From an uncultured Clostridia bacterium (GTDB lineage: Bacteria > Bacillota > Clostridia > Oscillospirales > Acutalibacteraceae): 36,733 bases of DNA. The translations under genes and the position numbers were made by a program. Under the pieces are notes generated by a model, which did no database searches, was not told where the DNA came from, and saw only the letters and a list, made by a program, of their open reading frames with translations. The stretch is taken from contig CALCHE010000048.1 in NCBI GenBank assembly GCA_937901145.1, positions 1 to 36,733 on the forward strand, given 5' to 3'. Of this stretch, positions 16,381 to 24,192 are shown in pieces (within the stretch, counting starts at the first letter, position 1; every line of letters begins with the position of its first letter).

Positions 16381-17658
16381 ATGAACGGTGTACCGAGCAT
16401 AGTTATATATGCTATACTGATATTACTTATTATATGCGTAGTTCTTTTGGTTTTGTTGCTAAAAAAGAAAAATAGTGGAGAATATGGCAGACTTTTTGAT
16501 GAAAATGAAAAAACCTGGGATAAAATTGATAAAGTGGTAAAATCTGTTGAAGGAAGCGTCCGTGACGAATTCAGCAAAAGCCGTATGGAAAATACCGCTG
16601 CTGCCGCTCAGCAGAGAAAAGAGCTTACTGCTGCTTTTGCGGATATGAATGTAATTCTCCGTAAAATGACCGGTGACAATTATGAAAATAACATCAAAAT
16701 GAACGAAACTATTTCCAGAAATCTTCTCGAAATGAGGAAGGGCAATGAGGAAAAGCTCGAGCAAATGAGACTTACTGTAGACGAAAAGCTTAATGAAACT
16801 CTCACTAAACGTCTCGATTCGTCCTTCAGAACTGTAAGTGAACAGCTGGAGAATGTTTATAAATCCCTCGGAGAAATGAAGGTGCTTTCCGGAGGTGTTA
16901 CGGAAAATGTCACAGCTCTTAACAGAATTCTCACTAATGTAAAAGCGAGAGGAACCTGGGCAGAGGTACAGCTGGAGGGTCTTTTAGACCAGACTATTCC
17001 CGGTATGTACGACAGAAATGTTATGACAAATCCCGCTTCGAGAAATATCGTAGAGTTCGCAGTCAAAATTCCCTCGGGTGATGATAAAAATGTCATAACC
17101 TGGCTTCCCATTGACTCGAAGTTCCCTGTAGAAGCATATATCCGTCTTTGCGAGGCGGCTGACAGAGGAGACGCTGCACAGGTGGAAGTTAACCGTAAGG
17201 CTCTGGAGTCTACTGTTCTGACTCAGGCTAAGGAAGTAAAAAAATACATCAATGAGCCTGCAACTACCCCCTTCGCTATTCTCTATCTCGCTACAGAGGG
17301 ACTTTACAGTGAGATTATTTCCTCTAAAAACGGTATAGCAGAAAGATGTCAGAATGAGTTTAATATTATGATAGCGGGTCCGAGTACCATAACAGCGCTT
17401 CTTAATTCACTCTCCATCGGCTTTCGTGCTATGGCTATCAACGAAAAAGCCAAGGAGGTCCGCACAGTTCTTGCGGCCGCTAAGGTGCAGTACGAAAAGT
17501 TCGGAACCGTCCTGGAAAAAGCGAAAAAGAAAATCGAAGAGGCTGGAAAGAGCCTCGACGATGCAAAAAGCAGAAACGATATCATTCAGAAAAAGCTTCG
17601 CACTGTAGAAACCATTGATGCTGTCGAAGGTGCAGAGATACTTGGTATTGAAGAATAA
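16381..17658 (+). CDS. rmuC: RmuC family DNA recombination protein
   Basis: An N-terminal membrane anchor (residues ~5-27) is followed by a long coiled-coil region to about residue 180. The RmuC nuclease-like domain contains the family signatures VKARGTWAEVQLEGLLDQ and ITWLPIDSKFPVEAY, and the C-terminal half ends in another coiled coil. RmuC limits recombination at inverted repeats in E. coli and has a PD-(D/E)XK-like core. It is interesting that this gene lies among dense palindromic elements, but RmuC is widespread and no causal link can be drawn. AAGGAGA lies 8 nt before the ATG. Length 425 aa is normal. Confidence 0.93.
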   Translation: MNGVPSIVIYAILILLIICVVLLVLLLKKKNSGEYGRLFDENEKTWDKIDKVVKSVEGSVRDEFSKSRMENTAAAAQQRKELTAAFADMNVILRKMTGDNYENNIKMNETISRNLLEMRKGNEEKLEQMRLTVDEKLNETLTKRLDSSFRTVSEQLENVYKSLGEMKVLSGGVTENVTALNRILTNVKARGTWAEVQLEGLLDQTIPGMYDRNVMTNPASRNIVEFAVKIPSGDDKNVITWLPIDSKFPVEAYIRLCEAADRGDAAQVEVNRKALESTVLTQAKEVKKYINEPATTPFAILYLATEGLYSEIISSKNGIAERCQNEFNIMIAGPSTITALLNSLSIGFRAMAINEKAKEVRTVLAAAKVQYEKFGTVLEKAKKKIEEAGKSLDDAKSRNDIIQKKLRTVETIDAVEGAEILGIEE

Positions 17659-17718
17659 TTCGGAATGTGTAATTCGCAATGTTAAATAGCGGGTGAGACT
17701 TTGGAAAATAATGAACGG

Positions 17719-17817
17719 TATTCCGCCGCTATTACGGTGAACATCGTAGGGGCGACCGTTGGTCGATCGCAAATTAACATCAAACCTACCTTTATGGTAT
17801 GGGCGGATAGTATCCGC
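17719..17817. repeat. Palindromic mosaic repeat element, copy A
   Basis: TATTCCGCC (17719-17727) begins an element that continues with ATCGTAGGG (17743-17751), a hairpin CGACC-GTT-GGTCG, and ends with GCGGATA-G-TATCCGC (17803-17817). The ends are inverted relative to each other (ATTCCGCC versus GGCGGAT). The same skeleton recurs at 27766-27922 with different hairpin cores. It occupies most of the 200-nt gap between rmuC and alr. Confidence 0.75.
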
Positions 17818-17858
17818 ACGCAAAATGCAAACAAACATTTTTACAGTACGAGGTAATT

Positions 17859-18968
17859 ATGTATAACAGAACTTACAGAGAAATCGACTTAAAAGCTATA
17901 GAGCATAATTTCGACCTTCTTTCCCGTAAGGTGGCTGAGGGTGTGAAAAAGTGTGCTGTCATAAAGGCTGATGCCTACGGTCACGGTGCAGTTCCTGTGG
18001 CGAAGGTGCTGGAAAGTAAGGCGGATTATTTTGCCGTGGCATGCTTCGATGAAGCTATGGAGCTTCGTGAGGCAGGTATAACCTTACCTATTCTCGTTCT
18101 TTCATATATCAGACCCGATTATTTCGGTGAGGCTGTAGAAAATGATATCACAGCTACGGTTTACACCTTTGATGATGCGCTTATACTTAATAAAGCCGCA
18201 GAAGAAAAGGGTAAAAAAGCCAAGGTGCATATCGCTCTTGATACAGGTATGAGCCGTATAGGCTTTCCGCTTAACGATGCTTCGGCAGAAATCATAAAGA
18301 AGATAACAGAGCTTCCTTTTATTTGTGCTGAAGGTATTTTCAGTCACTTTGCCAAAGCTGATATGGAGGGTGACAGCTATTCCGATAAGCAGAAGGAGCT
18401 TTTCGATGCTTTTCTTGTGAAGCTTTCGGAAATAGGCGTGAATATTCCGCTTCCACATCTTTACAATACGGCGGGTATTTTCCGCTTCGAAAATAAATAT
18501 CCTATGGTGAGAATGGGTATCGCTATTTACGGCATCAATCCTATGGACTATCCCACAGAGAATGAGGGCCTTATTCCTGCTATGGAGGTAAAAACCCACG
18601 TCATACATCTTCACGATGTGGAAGAGGGTGAGGGTATCAGCTACGGTCACACTTATGTAGCTAAGGAAAAAAGAAAAATTGCCACTCTTTCCGTGGGCTA
18701 TGCAGACGGCTTCCGCAGAGTTCTTTCCAATAAAGGCTATGTTCTCATAAGAGGGGAAAGAGCGTATGTTACGGGTAAGGTCTGTATGGACCTGGTTATG
18801 GTGGATGTGACGGACATAGAGGGAGTTACCGTCGGTGACGAGGCCGTTATCATCGGTAAAAGCGGTGAAAGAGAAATCTCCGCTAACGACTACGGTAAAA
18901 TGTACGGCAGCTTTGCTTATGAAGCTCTGTGTACTTTCTCTCCGAGAGCGAAAAAGATTTACAAATGA
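17859..18968 (+). CDS. alr: Alanine racemase
   Basis: The PLP-dependent enzyme interconverts L- and D-alanine for peptidoglycan. The PLP lysine is K36 in AVIKADAYGHG. The second catalytic base is the Tyr of GISYGHTYV near residue 262, and YNTAGIFRF and RMGIAIYGINP match the family. Length 369 aa is typical. GAGGT precedes the ATG. Its stop codon overlaps the ribosome binding site of the next gene (ATGAGG at 18965-18970), so translation of alr and the downstream aldolase-like gene is probably coupled. It heads an operon of four genes. Confidence 0.96.
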   Translation: MYNRTYREIDLKAIEHNFDLLSRKVAEGVKKCAVIKADAYGHGAVPVAKVLESKADYFAVACFDEAMELREAGITLPILVLSYIRPDYFGEAVENDITATVYTFDDALILNKAAEEKGKKAKVHIALDTGMSRIGFPLNDASAEIIKKITELPFICAEGIFSHFAKADMEGDSYSDKQKELFDAFLVKLSEIGVNIPLPHLYNTAGIFRFENKYPMVRMGIAIYGINPMDYPTENEGLIPAMEVKTHVIHLHDVEEGEGISYGHTYVAKEKRKIATLSVGYADGFRRVLSNKGYVLIRGERAYVTGKVCMDLVMVDVTDIEGVTVGDEAVIIGKSGEREISANDYGKMYGSFAYEALCTFSPRAKKIYK

Positions 18969-18978
18969 GGTAAAAGAA

Positions 18979-20010
18979 ATGATAAGATTTGAAAGCGACT
19001 ATACTCAGGGTGCAGTCCCTGAAATAATTGAAAAGCTGGTTGAAACCAATTTAGAGCAGACTCCCGGTTACGGCACTGATAAGTACTGTCTTTCCGCCGC
19101 TGAAAAGATAAAAAAGGAAATCGCTAATAAAAATGCTGATGTACATTTTCTCGTGGGAGGTACTCAGACGAATTATATTTTCATCGCAAGTGCGCTCCGT
19201 CCCCATCAGGGCGTTATCTCTGCCTGTACGGGACACATTAACGTTCACGAAAGCGGTTCTGTCGAATCAGTAGGCCATAAGGTTATCGGACTTCCCTCCG
19301 AGGACGGAAAGATTACTGCGGCACAGGTGGAAAAGACGGTGAAGGATCACTATGCGGATCCCACCTTCGAGCATACGGTACAGCCTAAAATGGTTTACAT
19401 ATCCTTCCCTACAGAAAACGGAACCATTTATTCTAAAAAGGAGCTTTCGGAGCTTTACACTGTGTGTAAGGAAAATGACCTTATTCTTTTCATTGACGGT
19501 GCGAGAATGGGTTACGGTCTGGCAAGTGAGAAAAATGATCTCACACTTAAGGATATAGCAGAACTGAGCGATGCTTTTTATATCGGAGGCACCAAGGTCG
19601 GTGCACTTTTCGGTGAGGCACTTGTTATCACTAAGGACTCCTGTAAAAAGGATTTCCGTTACATAGAAAAGCAGAAGGGTGCTATGCTCGCCAAGGGAAG
19701 ACTCTTAGGCTTACAGTTTGACGTGCTTTTCACCGACGGTCTTTACCATAAAATCTCCCGTCACGCCGCTTCTCTGGCTATAAAAATCCGTGAAGCCTTC
19801 CTTTCAAAGGGAATAGAGCTTTACTACGATTCTTACACAAATCAGCAGTTCCCCGTTTTAACAGACGGACAGCTCGGAAAGCTTGATGAGTATTTCGTTT
19901 CATCCTTCTGGGCAAAGGTCGGCGATAAAACCGCTGTACGCTTCTGCACCAGCTGGGCAACACCTGCTGAAGACGTGGACTTCCTTATAGAAAAGATAAT
20001 GGAGCTGTAA
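18979..20010 (+). CDS. ltaE: Low-specificity L-threonine aldolase-like PLP enzyme
   Basis: This 343-residue protein belongs to the beta-eliminating lyase/threonine aldolase fold-type I PLP family. Features include FLVGGTQTNY (cofactor-ring region), HINVHESGSVE, FIDGARMGYGL (Asp binding the PLP nitrogen) and YIGGTKVGALFGE with the Schiff-base lysine at about K206. The family cleaves threonine or beta-hydroxy amino acids to glycine and an aldehyde. I start at the ATG at 18979, which follows GAGGT; a longer frame from 18835 lies inside alr. Coupling to alr suggests amino-acid or cell-wall precursor supply, but exact substrate and stereochemistry are not evident. Confidence 0.88.
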   Translation: MIRFESDYTQGAVPEIIEKLVETNLEQTPGYGTDKYCLSAAEKIKKEIANKNADVHFLVGGTQTNYIFIASALRPHQGVISACTGHINVHESGSVESVGHKVIGLPSEDGKITAAQVEKTVKDHYADPTFEHTVQPKMVYISFPTENGTIYSKKELSELYTVCKENDLILFIDGARMGYGLASEKNDLTLKDIAELSDAFYIGGTKVGALFGEALVITKDSCKKDFRYIEKQKGAMLAKGRLLGLQFDVLFTDGLYHKISRHAASLAIKIREAFLSKGIELYYDSYTNQQFPVLTDGQLGKLDEYFVSSFWAKVGDKTAVRFCTSWATPAEDVDFLIEKIMEL

Positions 20011-20013
20011 ATT

Positions 20014-20691
20014 ATGAGAATGCGTAAAAAGAAAAATCTTGACACGAGACTCGAAAATGTCAGAGATTACATACTTGATCTTCCCTTAGGCGACGAAAGA
20101 GATTTTAATAAAGCTATCGAGGAAAAGCATCTTATTGACTATAAGGAAATCTTCGGTAACGATAACCCTGTCAGAATGGAAATCGGATGTGGCAGAGGAC
20201 AGTTCGCCATGGAAATCGCAAAGAGACACCCCGATGTGAATTTCATCGCCGTGGAAAAGGTGCTGAATGTCATCGTTCTTGCCTGTGAAAAGGCGAAAAA
20301 GGAAGGTCTTACTAACATAAAGTTTATCTGTGGATCTGCGGAATATCTGCCGAAATTCATCCCTGAAAAGAGCATCGAGCTTCTCTATCTTAATTTCTCT
20401 TGTCCTTATCCTAAGGCAAGATATGCAAGACACAGACTCACACACCGCTTTTTTCTGAATATTTACCGTGATATGTTGACTGACGGAGCTGAAATCCATC
20501 AGAAGACGGATAATATGCACTTCTTTGAGTTTTCTCTGGCCGAATATTCACAGAGTGGCTGGAAGCTTAAGAATGTTTCTCTTGACCTTCATAACAGTGA
20601 CTTCGAGGGTAATATTGTCACTGAATATGAAAAGAGATTTTCTGATCTCGGTCAGCCCATTTACAGGCTTGAAGCGTATCTTCACGAATAA
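20014..20691 (+). CDS. trmB: tRNA (guanine-N7-)-methyltransferase
   Basis: This TrmB-family methyltransferase makes m7G46 in tRNA. The start MRMRKKKNLDTRL and the SAM-binding motif MEIGCGRGQF (about residues 55-64) match well. The substrate region reads YLNFSCPYPKARYARHRLT near 125-143. Most bacterial TrmB proteins have Asp-Pro-Trp where this has Cys130-Pro-Tyr; that Asp is part of the active site in E. coli TrmB. The substitution is present in the DNA (TGT codon). The final region with TEYEKRF matches the family C-terminal motif. It lies 3 nt after the aldolase-like gene and uses GGAG within it. Length 225 aa is usual. Confidence 0.9.
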   Translation: MRMRKKKNLDTRLENVRDYILDLPLGDERDFNKAIEEKHLIDYKEIFGNDNPVRMEIGCGRGQFAMEIAKRHPDVNFIAVEKVLNVIVLACEKAKKEGLTNIKFICGSAEYLPKFIPEKSIELLYLNFSCPYPKARYARHRLTHRFFLNIYRDMLTDGAEIHQKTDNMHFFEFSLAEYSQSGWKLKNVSLDLHNSDFEGNIVTEYEKRFSDLGQPIYRLEAYLHE

Positions 20692-20737
20692 AAAACGGAA
20701 TTAAAAAATTGGTATATTTTTGAAAGGAAAGAAAAAA

Positions 20738-21232
20738 ATGAGTAAAGTTAAAAATGAAGCAAAAATCAAAAATCCTCTTATCGTAGCTGTCCGTGAACAG
20801 TTAGAGCACAGAGCCACCTGGCTTTATCTTCTCTGTGACGAAGCAAGTAAAAGAGGCCTCGATCCCAAAGATTTCGGCTCAGCTGCTGTTAAGCGTTGCG
20901 GTCTTATGCAGGGTGCAGGTCTCGTAGAAAAGGGCAAGACAGACTCACTCAAGGGTCTTCGTAAAACTCTCTTCACAAAGCCTGCACAGTGGGTTTTCGA
21001 AATGGATGTTAAAAACTGCACAGATGACGAGCTTGAAATTCATTTCCACTACTGCCCCCTCGTAAAGGCATGGCAGAAGGCAGGCTGCAGTGATGAAGAA
21101 ATCGCTATGCTCTGCGACATCGCTATGTGTGGCGACAGAGGTATAGGTGAATGCTACGGTGCAGAGCTCGACTTACCCAAAACCATCGCAAACGGTGACG
21201 ATATCTGTCATTTAAGATATCATAAGAAATAA
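20738..21232 (+). CDS. L-2-amino-thiazoline-4-carboxylic acid hydrolase-like protein
   Basis: The 164-residue protein resembles the ATC hydrolase family (PF14196 as I recall it). Its central pattern is FHYCPLVKAWQKAGC, followed by DEEIAMLCDIAMCGDRGI. Characterised members hydrolyse 2-amino-thiazoline carboxylate to cysteine precursors, but most members in Clostridia are uncharacterised, so the activity is not assured. It has no signal peptide or membrane helix and contains several conserved Cys and His residues. The start at 20738 follows GAAAGGAAAG; an upstream TTG frame would include that site. It is the last gene of the alr operon and a strong terminator follows at 21293. Confidence 0.7.
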   Translation: MSKVKNEAKIKNPLIVAVREQLEHRATWLYLLCDEASKRGLDPKDFGSAAVKRCGLMQGAGLVEKGKTDSLKGLRKTLFTKPAQWVFEMDVKNCTDDELEIHFHYCPLVKAWQKAGCSDEEIAMLCDIAMCGDRGIGECYGAELDLPKTIANGDDICHLRYHKK

Positions 21233-21292
21233 TTCGTAATGGTGGAGTCAGTCAAGGGATGGTTCTCTTGATAAAAATTGAATAGTATTAAG

Positions 21293-21331
21293 CACAGGAT
21301 TCAGTATTATACTGTTTCCTGTGTTTTTTTT
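21293..21331 (+). terminator. Rho-independent terminator of the alr operon
   Basis: CACAGGA pairs with TCCTGTG (21317-21323), with an inner CAGTAT/ATACTG stem, followed by eight T residues. Confidence 0.9.
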
Positions 21332-21338
21332 GCATGAA

Positions 21339-21424
21339 ATCGTAGGGAACGGTCTTGACCGTTCCGTCGAGATGATAAAAGATACAAATCAATAAGCGGT
21401 ACGGTCAAGAACATACCCTACGAT
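21339..21424. repeat. Palindromic mosaic repeat element, inverted-pair form
   Basis: ATCGTAGGG (21339-21347) and CCCTACGAT (21416-21424) are the ends. The left arm holds the hairpin GGAACGGTC-TT-GACCGTTCC (21346-21365). The right arm, read backwards, is an imperfect copy of the left (ATCGTAGGG, 3 nt, then GTTCTTGACCGTACCG). It fills much of the 329-nt gap between the ATC-hydrolase-like gene and mreB; the rest of the gap is the terminator before it and the mreB promoter after it. Confidence 0.75.
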
Positions 21425-21472
21425 TATCTCCTGTCTTTATTTAAAAAATATGATAATTTTTTCTTAATTCTA

Positions 21473-21501
21473 TTGTTAATGGGCAAAATTTATTATATAA
21501 T
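21473..21501 (+). promoter_or_regulatory. Promoter of the mre cluster
   Basis: TTGTTA (21473-21478), 17-nt spacer and consensus TATAAT (21496-21501). It lies 60 nt before the mreB start. Confidence 0.7.
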
Positions 21502-21561
21502 AAGTTATTACAATGAATTATTATGCCCCTTTATACTCTGAAAAGGAAAGGAGAAAAGAAT

Positions 21562-22572
21562 ATGTTATTTTCTCAGGATATAGGTATAGATTTAGGTACA
21601 GCCAATACCCTCGTTTTTGTTAAGGGTAAGGGCATTGTTATACGTGAGCCCTCGGTCGTTGCCATCAATGTGGCTTCGAGACCTGCTAAGGTAGTAGCTG
21701 TCGGCACCGAGGCTAAAGAAATGATAGGCAGAACTCCCGGTTCAATCACTGCTATGCGTCCTCTTAAGGATGGCGTTATCGCTGACTTTGATGTAACATG
21801 CGAAATGCTTAAAAAGTTCATTCATAAGGCTATGGGCGGATCTTATCTTGCCAAAGCGAGAGTGGTAATCTGCATTCCCTCGGGTGTTACCGAGGTCGAA
21901 AGACGAAACGTTCACGACGTAGCTATCGAGGCAGGCGCCAAATACGTAAGCCTTATCGAGGAGCCTATGGCGGCGGCTATCGGTGCAGGTCTTCCCGTGG
22001 GACAGGCTATGGGCAGTATGGTAGTGGATATCGGCGGCGGTACTGCTGAGGTTGCCGTAATTTCTCTGGGTGACATTGTTTGCTCACGTTCGGTGAGAAT
22101 AGCAGGCGACAGCTTCGATAATGCTATTAGCCTTTATATAAAGAAAAAGTATAACCTTCTCGTCGGTGAGAGAACAGCCGAAGAAATCAAAATCAAAATC
22201 GGCTCTGCTACAGAATATGAAGGCGAGGGCAAAATGGAGGTCAAGGGCAGAAATCTTCTCGACGGTCTGCCGAAAAGTATCACCATTACCAGTGAAGAGG
22301 TACGTGAGGCTCTCAAGGATTCTGTTGATCAGATTTTAGATGCAGTAAAATCTACTCTCGAAAAAACTCCTCCCGAGCTTTCAGCTGATATTATGGAGCA
22401 CGGAATCACTCTCACCGGTGGCGGCGCTCTTCTCAGAGGCATCGATAACCTCATCTCACAGCAGACAGGTATGCCCGTAAATGTTTCGGATAATCCTCTC
22501 GACTGTGTGGTTGACGGTACCGGTATCTATCTCGAGTCTGATGTATTAGGTGCAAACGGAAAAAGATTTTAA
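21562..22572 (+). CDS. mreB: Rod shape-determining protein MreB
   Basis: This actin-like ATPase has the phosphate-1 motif DIGIDLGTANTLVFVKGKG, phosphate-2 motif VVDIGGGTAEVAVISLG and adenosine motif ITLTGGGALLRGI. It polymerises under the membrane and positions the elongation wall-synthesis machinery, together with MreC, MreD and PBP2 encoded just downstream. The ATG at 21562 is preceded by AAAGGAG; a longer frame from 21523 has no site. Length 336 aa is typical for MreB/Mbl. Clostridia often carry several paralogues, and the position at the head of mreBCD favours MreB. Confidence 0.95.
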   Translation: MLFSQDIGIDLGTANTLVFVKGKGIVIREPSVVAINVASRPAKVVAVGTEAKEMIGRTPGSITAMRPLKDGVIADFDVTCEMLKKFIHKAMGGSYLAKARVVICIPSGVTEVERRNVHDVAIEAGAKYVSLIEEPMAAAIGAGLPVGQAMGSMVVDIGGGTAEVAVISLGDIVCSRSVRIAGDSFDNAISLYIKKKYNLLVGERTAEEIKIKIGSATEYEGEGKMEVKGRNLLDGLPKSITITSEEVREALKDSVDQILDAVKSTLEKTPPELSADIMEHGITLTGGGALLRGIDNLISQQTGMPVNVSDNPLDCVVDGTGIYLESDVLGANGKRF

Positions 22573-22679
22573 ATTTAACATAGTATATTTCCGCCATCTC
22601 TTCGTTAAAGTTCTTGCCGATATCGGCAAATTGCCATCGGATTTTGCCTTGAGCTGACGAAAAATTCTCCGTGTTAAAT
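22573..22679. repeat. Dyad-rich intergenic element between mreB and mreC
   Basis: ATTTAACA (22573-22580) and TGTTAAAT (22672-22679) are inverted ends, with TTCGT/ACGAA inside and a perfect 16-bp palindrome TTGCCGATATCGGCAA (22614-22629) in the middle. It is intergenic within an operon, so it would be transcribed. It resembles the dispersed palindromic elements elsewhere in the window in design but not in sequence. Confidence 0.55.
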
Positions 22680-22715
22680 AAAGAATGTGAAAGATTGAAA
22701 TAAAAGGTGTTTGAA

Positions 22716-23573
22716 ATGCTTCAGTTTTTTAAAAGCAGAAAATTTAAAACATTTCTTCTGACTCTCTGTGCTCTGACAGTAGGAGCGGTTTTAGCCGTGG
22801 CAGTGAGAAGCTCTGCTTCGCCTTTTACCAGTGCTGTCGGCATGCTTTTCAGTCCTGTGCAGAAATTTTCAGGCTTTGTGGCCGATAAAGTGGATTGGTT
22901 TCAGAATTCCTTCCGAGGATCGGGAACATACCTGCAGGAGATAGAGAGATTACAGCAGAAAATAGCTGAATATGAAAATAAAATAGTTAATTATAACGCT
23001 ATGGAGCAGAAGGTTGCTTCCTATGAAAAGATGCTCGGTGTGAAAGAGAAAAACCGAGATTATGTTCTGCAGAGAGCAGATGTTATCGGTACGGACAGTG
23101 TTGATATGTTCTCTTCTCTTATAATCGATAAGGGCAGTAATGACGATATAGCCGTAAACGACCCTGTCATAAGCGGTAATTATCTGGTAGGTATCGTCAG
23201 CAAGGTACATCCTTCCTACTGTGTGGTGGAGACGGTGCTCAGTCCCGATCTTAACATAAGCGCTCTGGAAAGCAAGACAAGAGAGACGGCTTATGTGACT
23301 ACCACAGTAGAGCTTTCAGGCAAGGGATACTGTATGCTCTCGGGTCTGGAAAGAACCACAGGTGTAACTCCGGGCGGTATCGTAATTACCTCAGGCATAG
23401 GCGGTACTTATCCCAAGGGCGTAATCATCGGTACTGTCAGCGAAGTAAATGAAAGCAAATATGATCTTTCTAATTTCGCTGTAATCGAGCCCGGTGTAAA
23501 TGTCCGCGAGCTGGAGGATGTGTATGTAATTACAGATTTTGACGGACAGGGAATAGAAGAAAAGGTTGATTAA
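22716..23573 (+). CDS. mreC: Rod shape-determining protein MreC
   Basis: The protein has a short cytoplasmic N-terminus, one membrane helix (about residues 13-33), a periplasm-equivalent coiled coil (IERLQQKIAEYENKI) and the MreC beta-domains. ADVIGTDSVDMFSSLIIDKG, NDPVISGNYLVGIVSKV and ITSGIGGTYPKGVIIGTV are clear family matches. MreC links MreB filaments to PBP2 and activates wall synthesis. I prefer the ATG at 22716 (AAAAGGTG 6 nt upstream) over the in-frame GTG at 22707, which overlaps that site. Length is 285 aa. Confidence 0.93.
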   Translation: MLQFFKSRKFKTFLLTLCALTVGAVLAVAVRSSASPFTSAVGMLFSPVQKFSGFVADKVDWFQNSFRGSGTYLQEIERLQQKIAEYENKIVNYNAMEQKVASYEKMLGVKEKNRDYVLQRADVIGTDSVDMFSSLIIDKGSNDDIAVNDPVISGNYLVGIVSKVHPSYCVVETVLSPDLNISALESKTRETAYVTTTVELSGKGYCMLSGLERTTGVTPGGIVITSGIGGTYPKGVIIGTVSEVNESKYDLSNFAVIEPGVNVRELEDVYVITDFDGQGIEEKVD

Positions 23574-23643
23574 CAGTTTATAGTTACAGTTCGGAAGGAT
23601 ATTTTTTTCTTCGGACACAAGAAAGGAAAAGGACGGTGATAAA

Positions 23644-24159
23644 ATGAGATTTGCTTCTTCCCGTAATGTCTACATAAGAAGACTGCTTATGGCTCTTCTC
23701 GTTTTTCTGACTGCTCTTTTTCAGCATTCAGGCTTTATTACTGAGCTTTTCGGTGCTCCCGCTATGCTTCTGGTTCCGCTGACAGTATGTATCGCTATGT
23801 TTGAGAGAAGTATACCCGGAATGTGTTTCGGTGTTCTGGCAGGACTTTTATGGGATTTCGCTCTTTCGGGCGGTGACGGATTTTTCTCTGTGGTGCTTAC
23901 GGCAGTAGGATTTATTTCGGGGGCTTTGGTCACTCTGATTTTCCGTAATAACATCCGTGCAGCGTTTATTCTTTCTTTCGGTGCTCTCAGCTGCTGTAAT
24001 GTTTTACACTGGCTGATGTTTATCGTCAGAAAGGGATATGAGGGCGGCTTTGATTTGCTGTTTTCACGGTATATTCCTTCAGTGCTGTATTCGCTGCTGT
24101 TTGTATTTGTTTATTATTATGCGGTTTCGCTCATATTTAAAGTAACGTCGGAAAAATAA
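23644..24159 (+). CDS. mreD: Rod shape-determining protein MreD
   Basis: A 171-residue hydrophobic protein with about five membrane helices. The segment MFERSIPGMCFGVLAGLLWD is typical of MreD, in which a Gly-rich helix is followed by an acidic residue. It works with MreC and PBP2 in the elongasome. Primary sequence conservation in MreD is low, but the position between mreC and the PBP2 gene makes the call secure. AAAGGAAAAGGA precedes the ATG. Confidence 0.9.
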   Translation: MRFASSRNVYIRRLLMALLVFLTALFQHSGFITELFGAPAMLLVPLTVCIAMFERSIPGMCFGVLAGLLWDFALSGGDGFFSVVLTAVGFISGALVTLIFRNNIRAAFILSFGALSCCNVLHWLMFIVRKGYEGGFDLLFSRYIPSVLYSLLFVFVYYYAVSLIFKVTSEK

Positions 24160-24192
24160 TTAAACTCTGATATTTAGAAAGGATGTGTTAAG

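Noticed and set aside
18102..18650. 182-codon ORF antisense to alr
   Set aside because: It is opposite a clear alanine racemase gene and lacks a plausible start site or family features.
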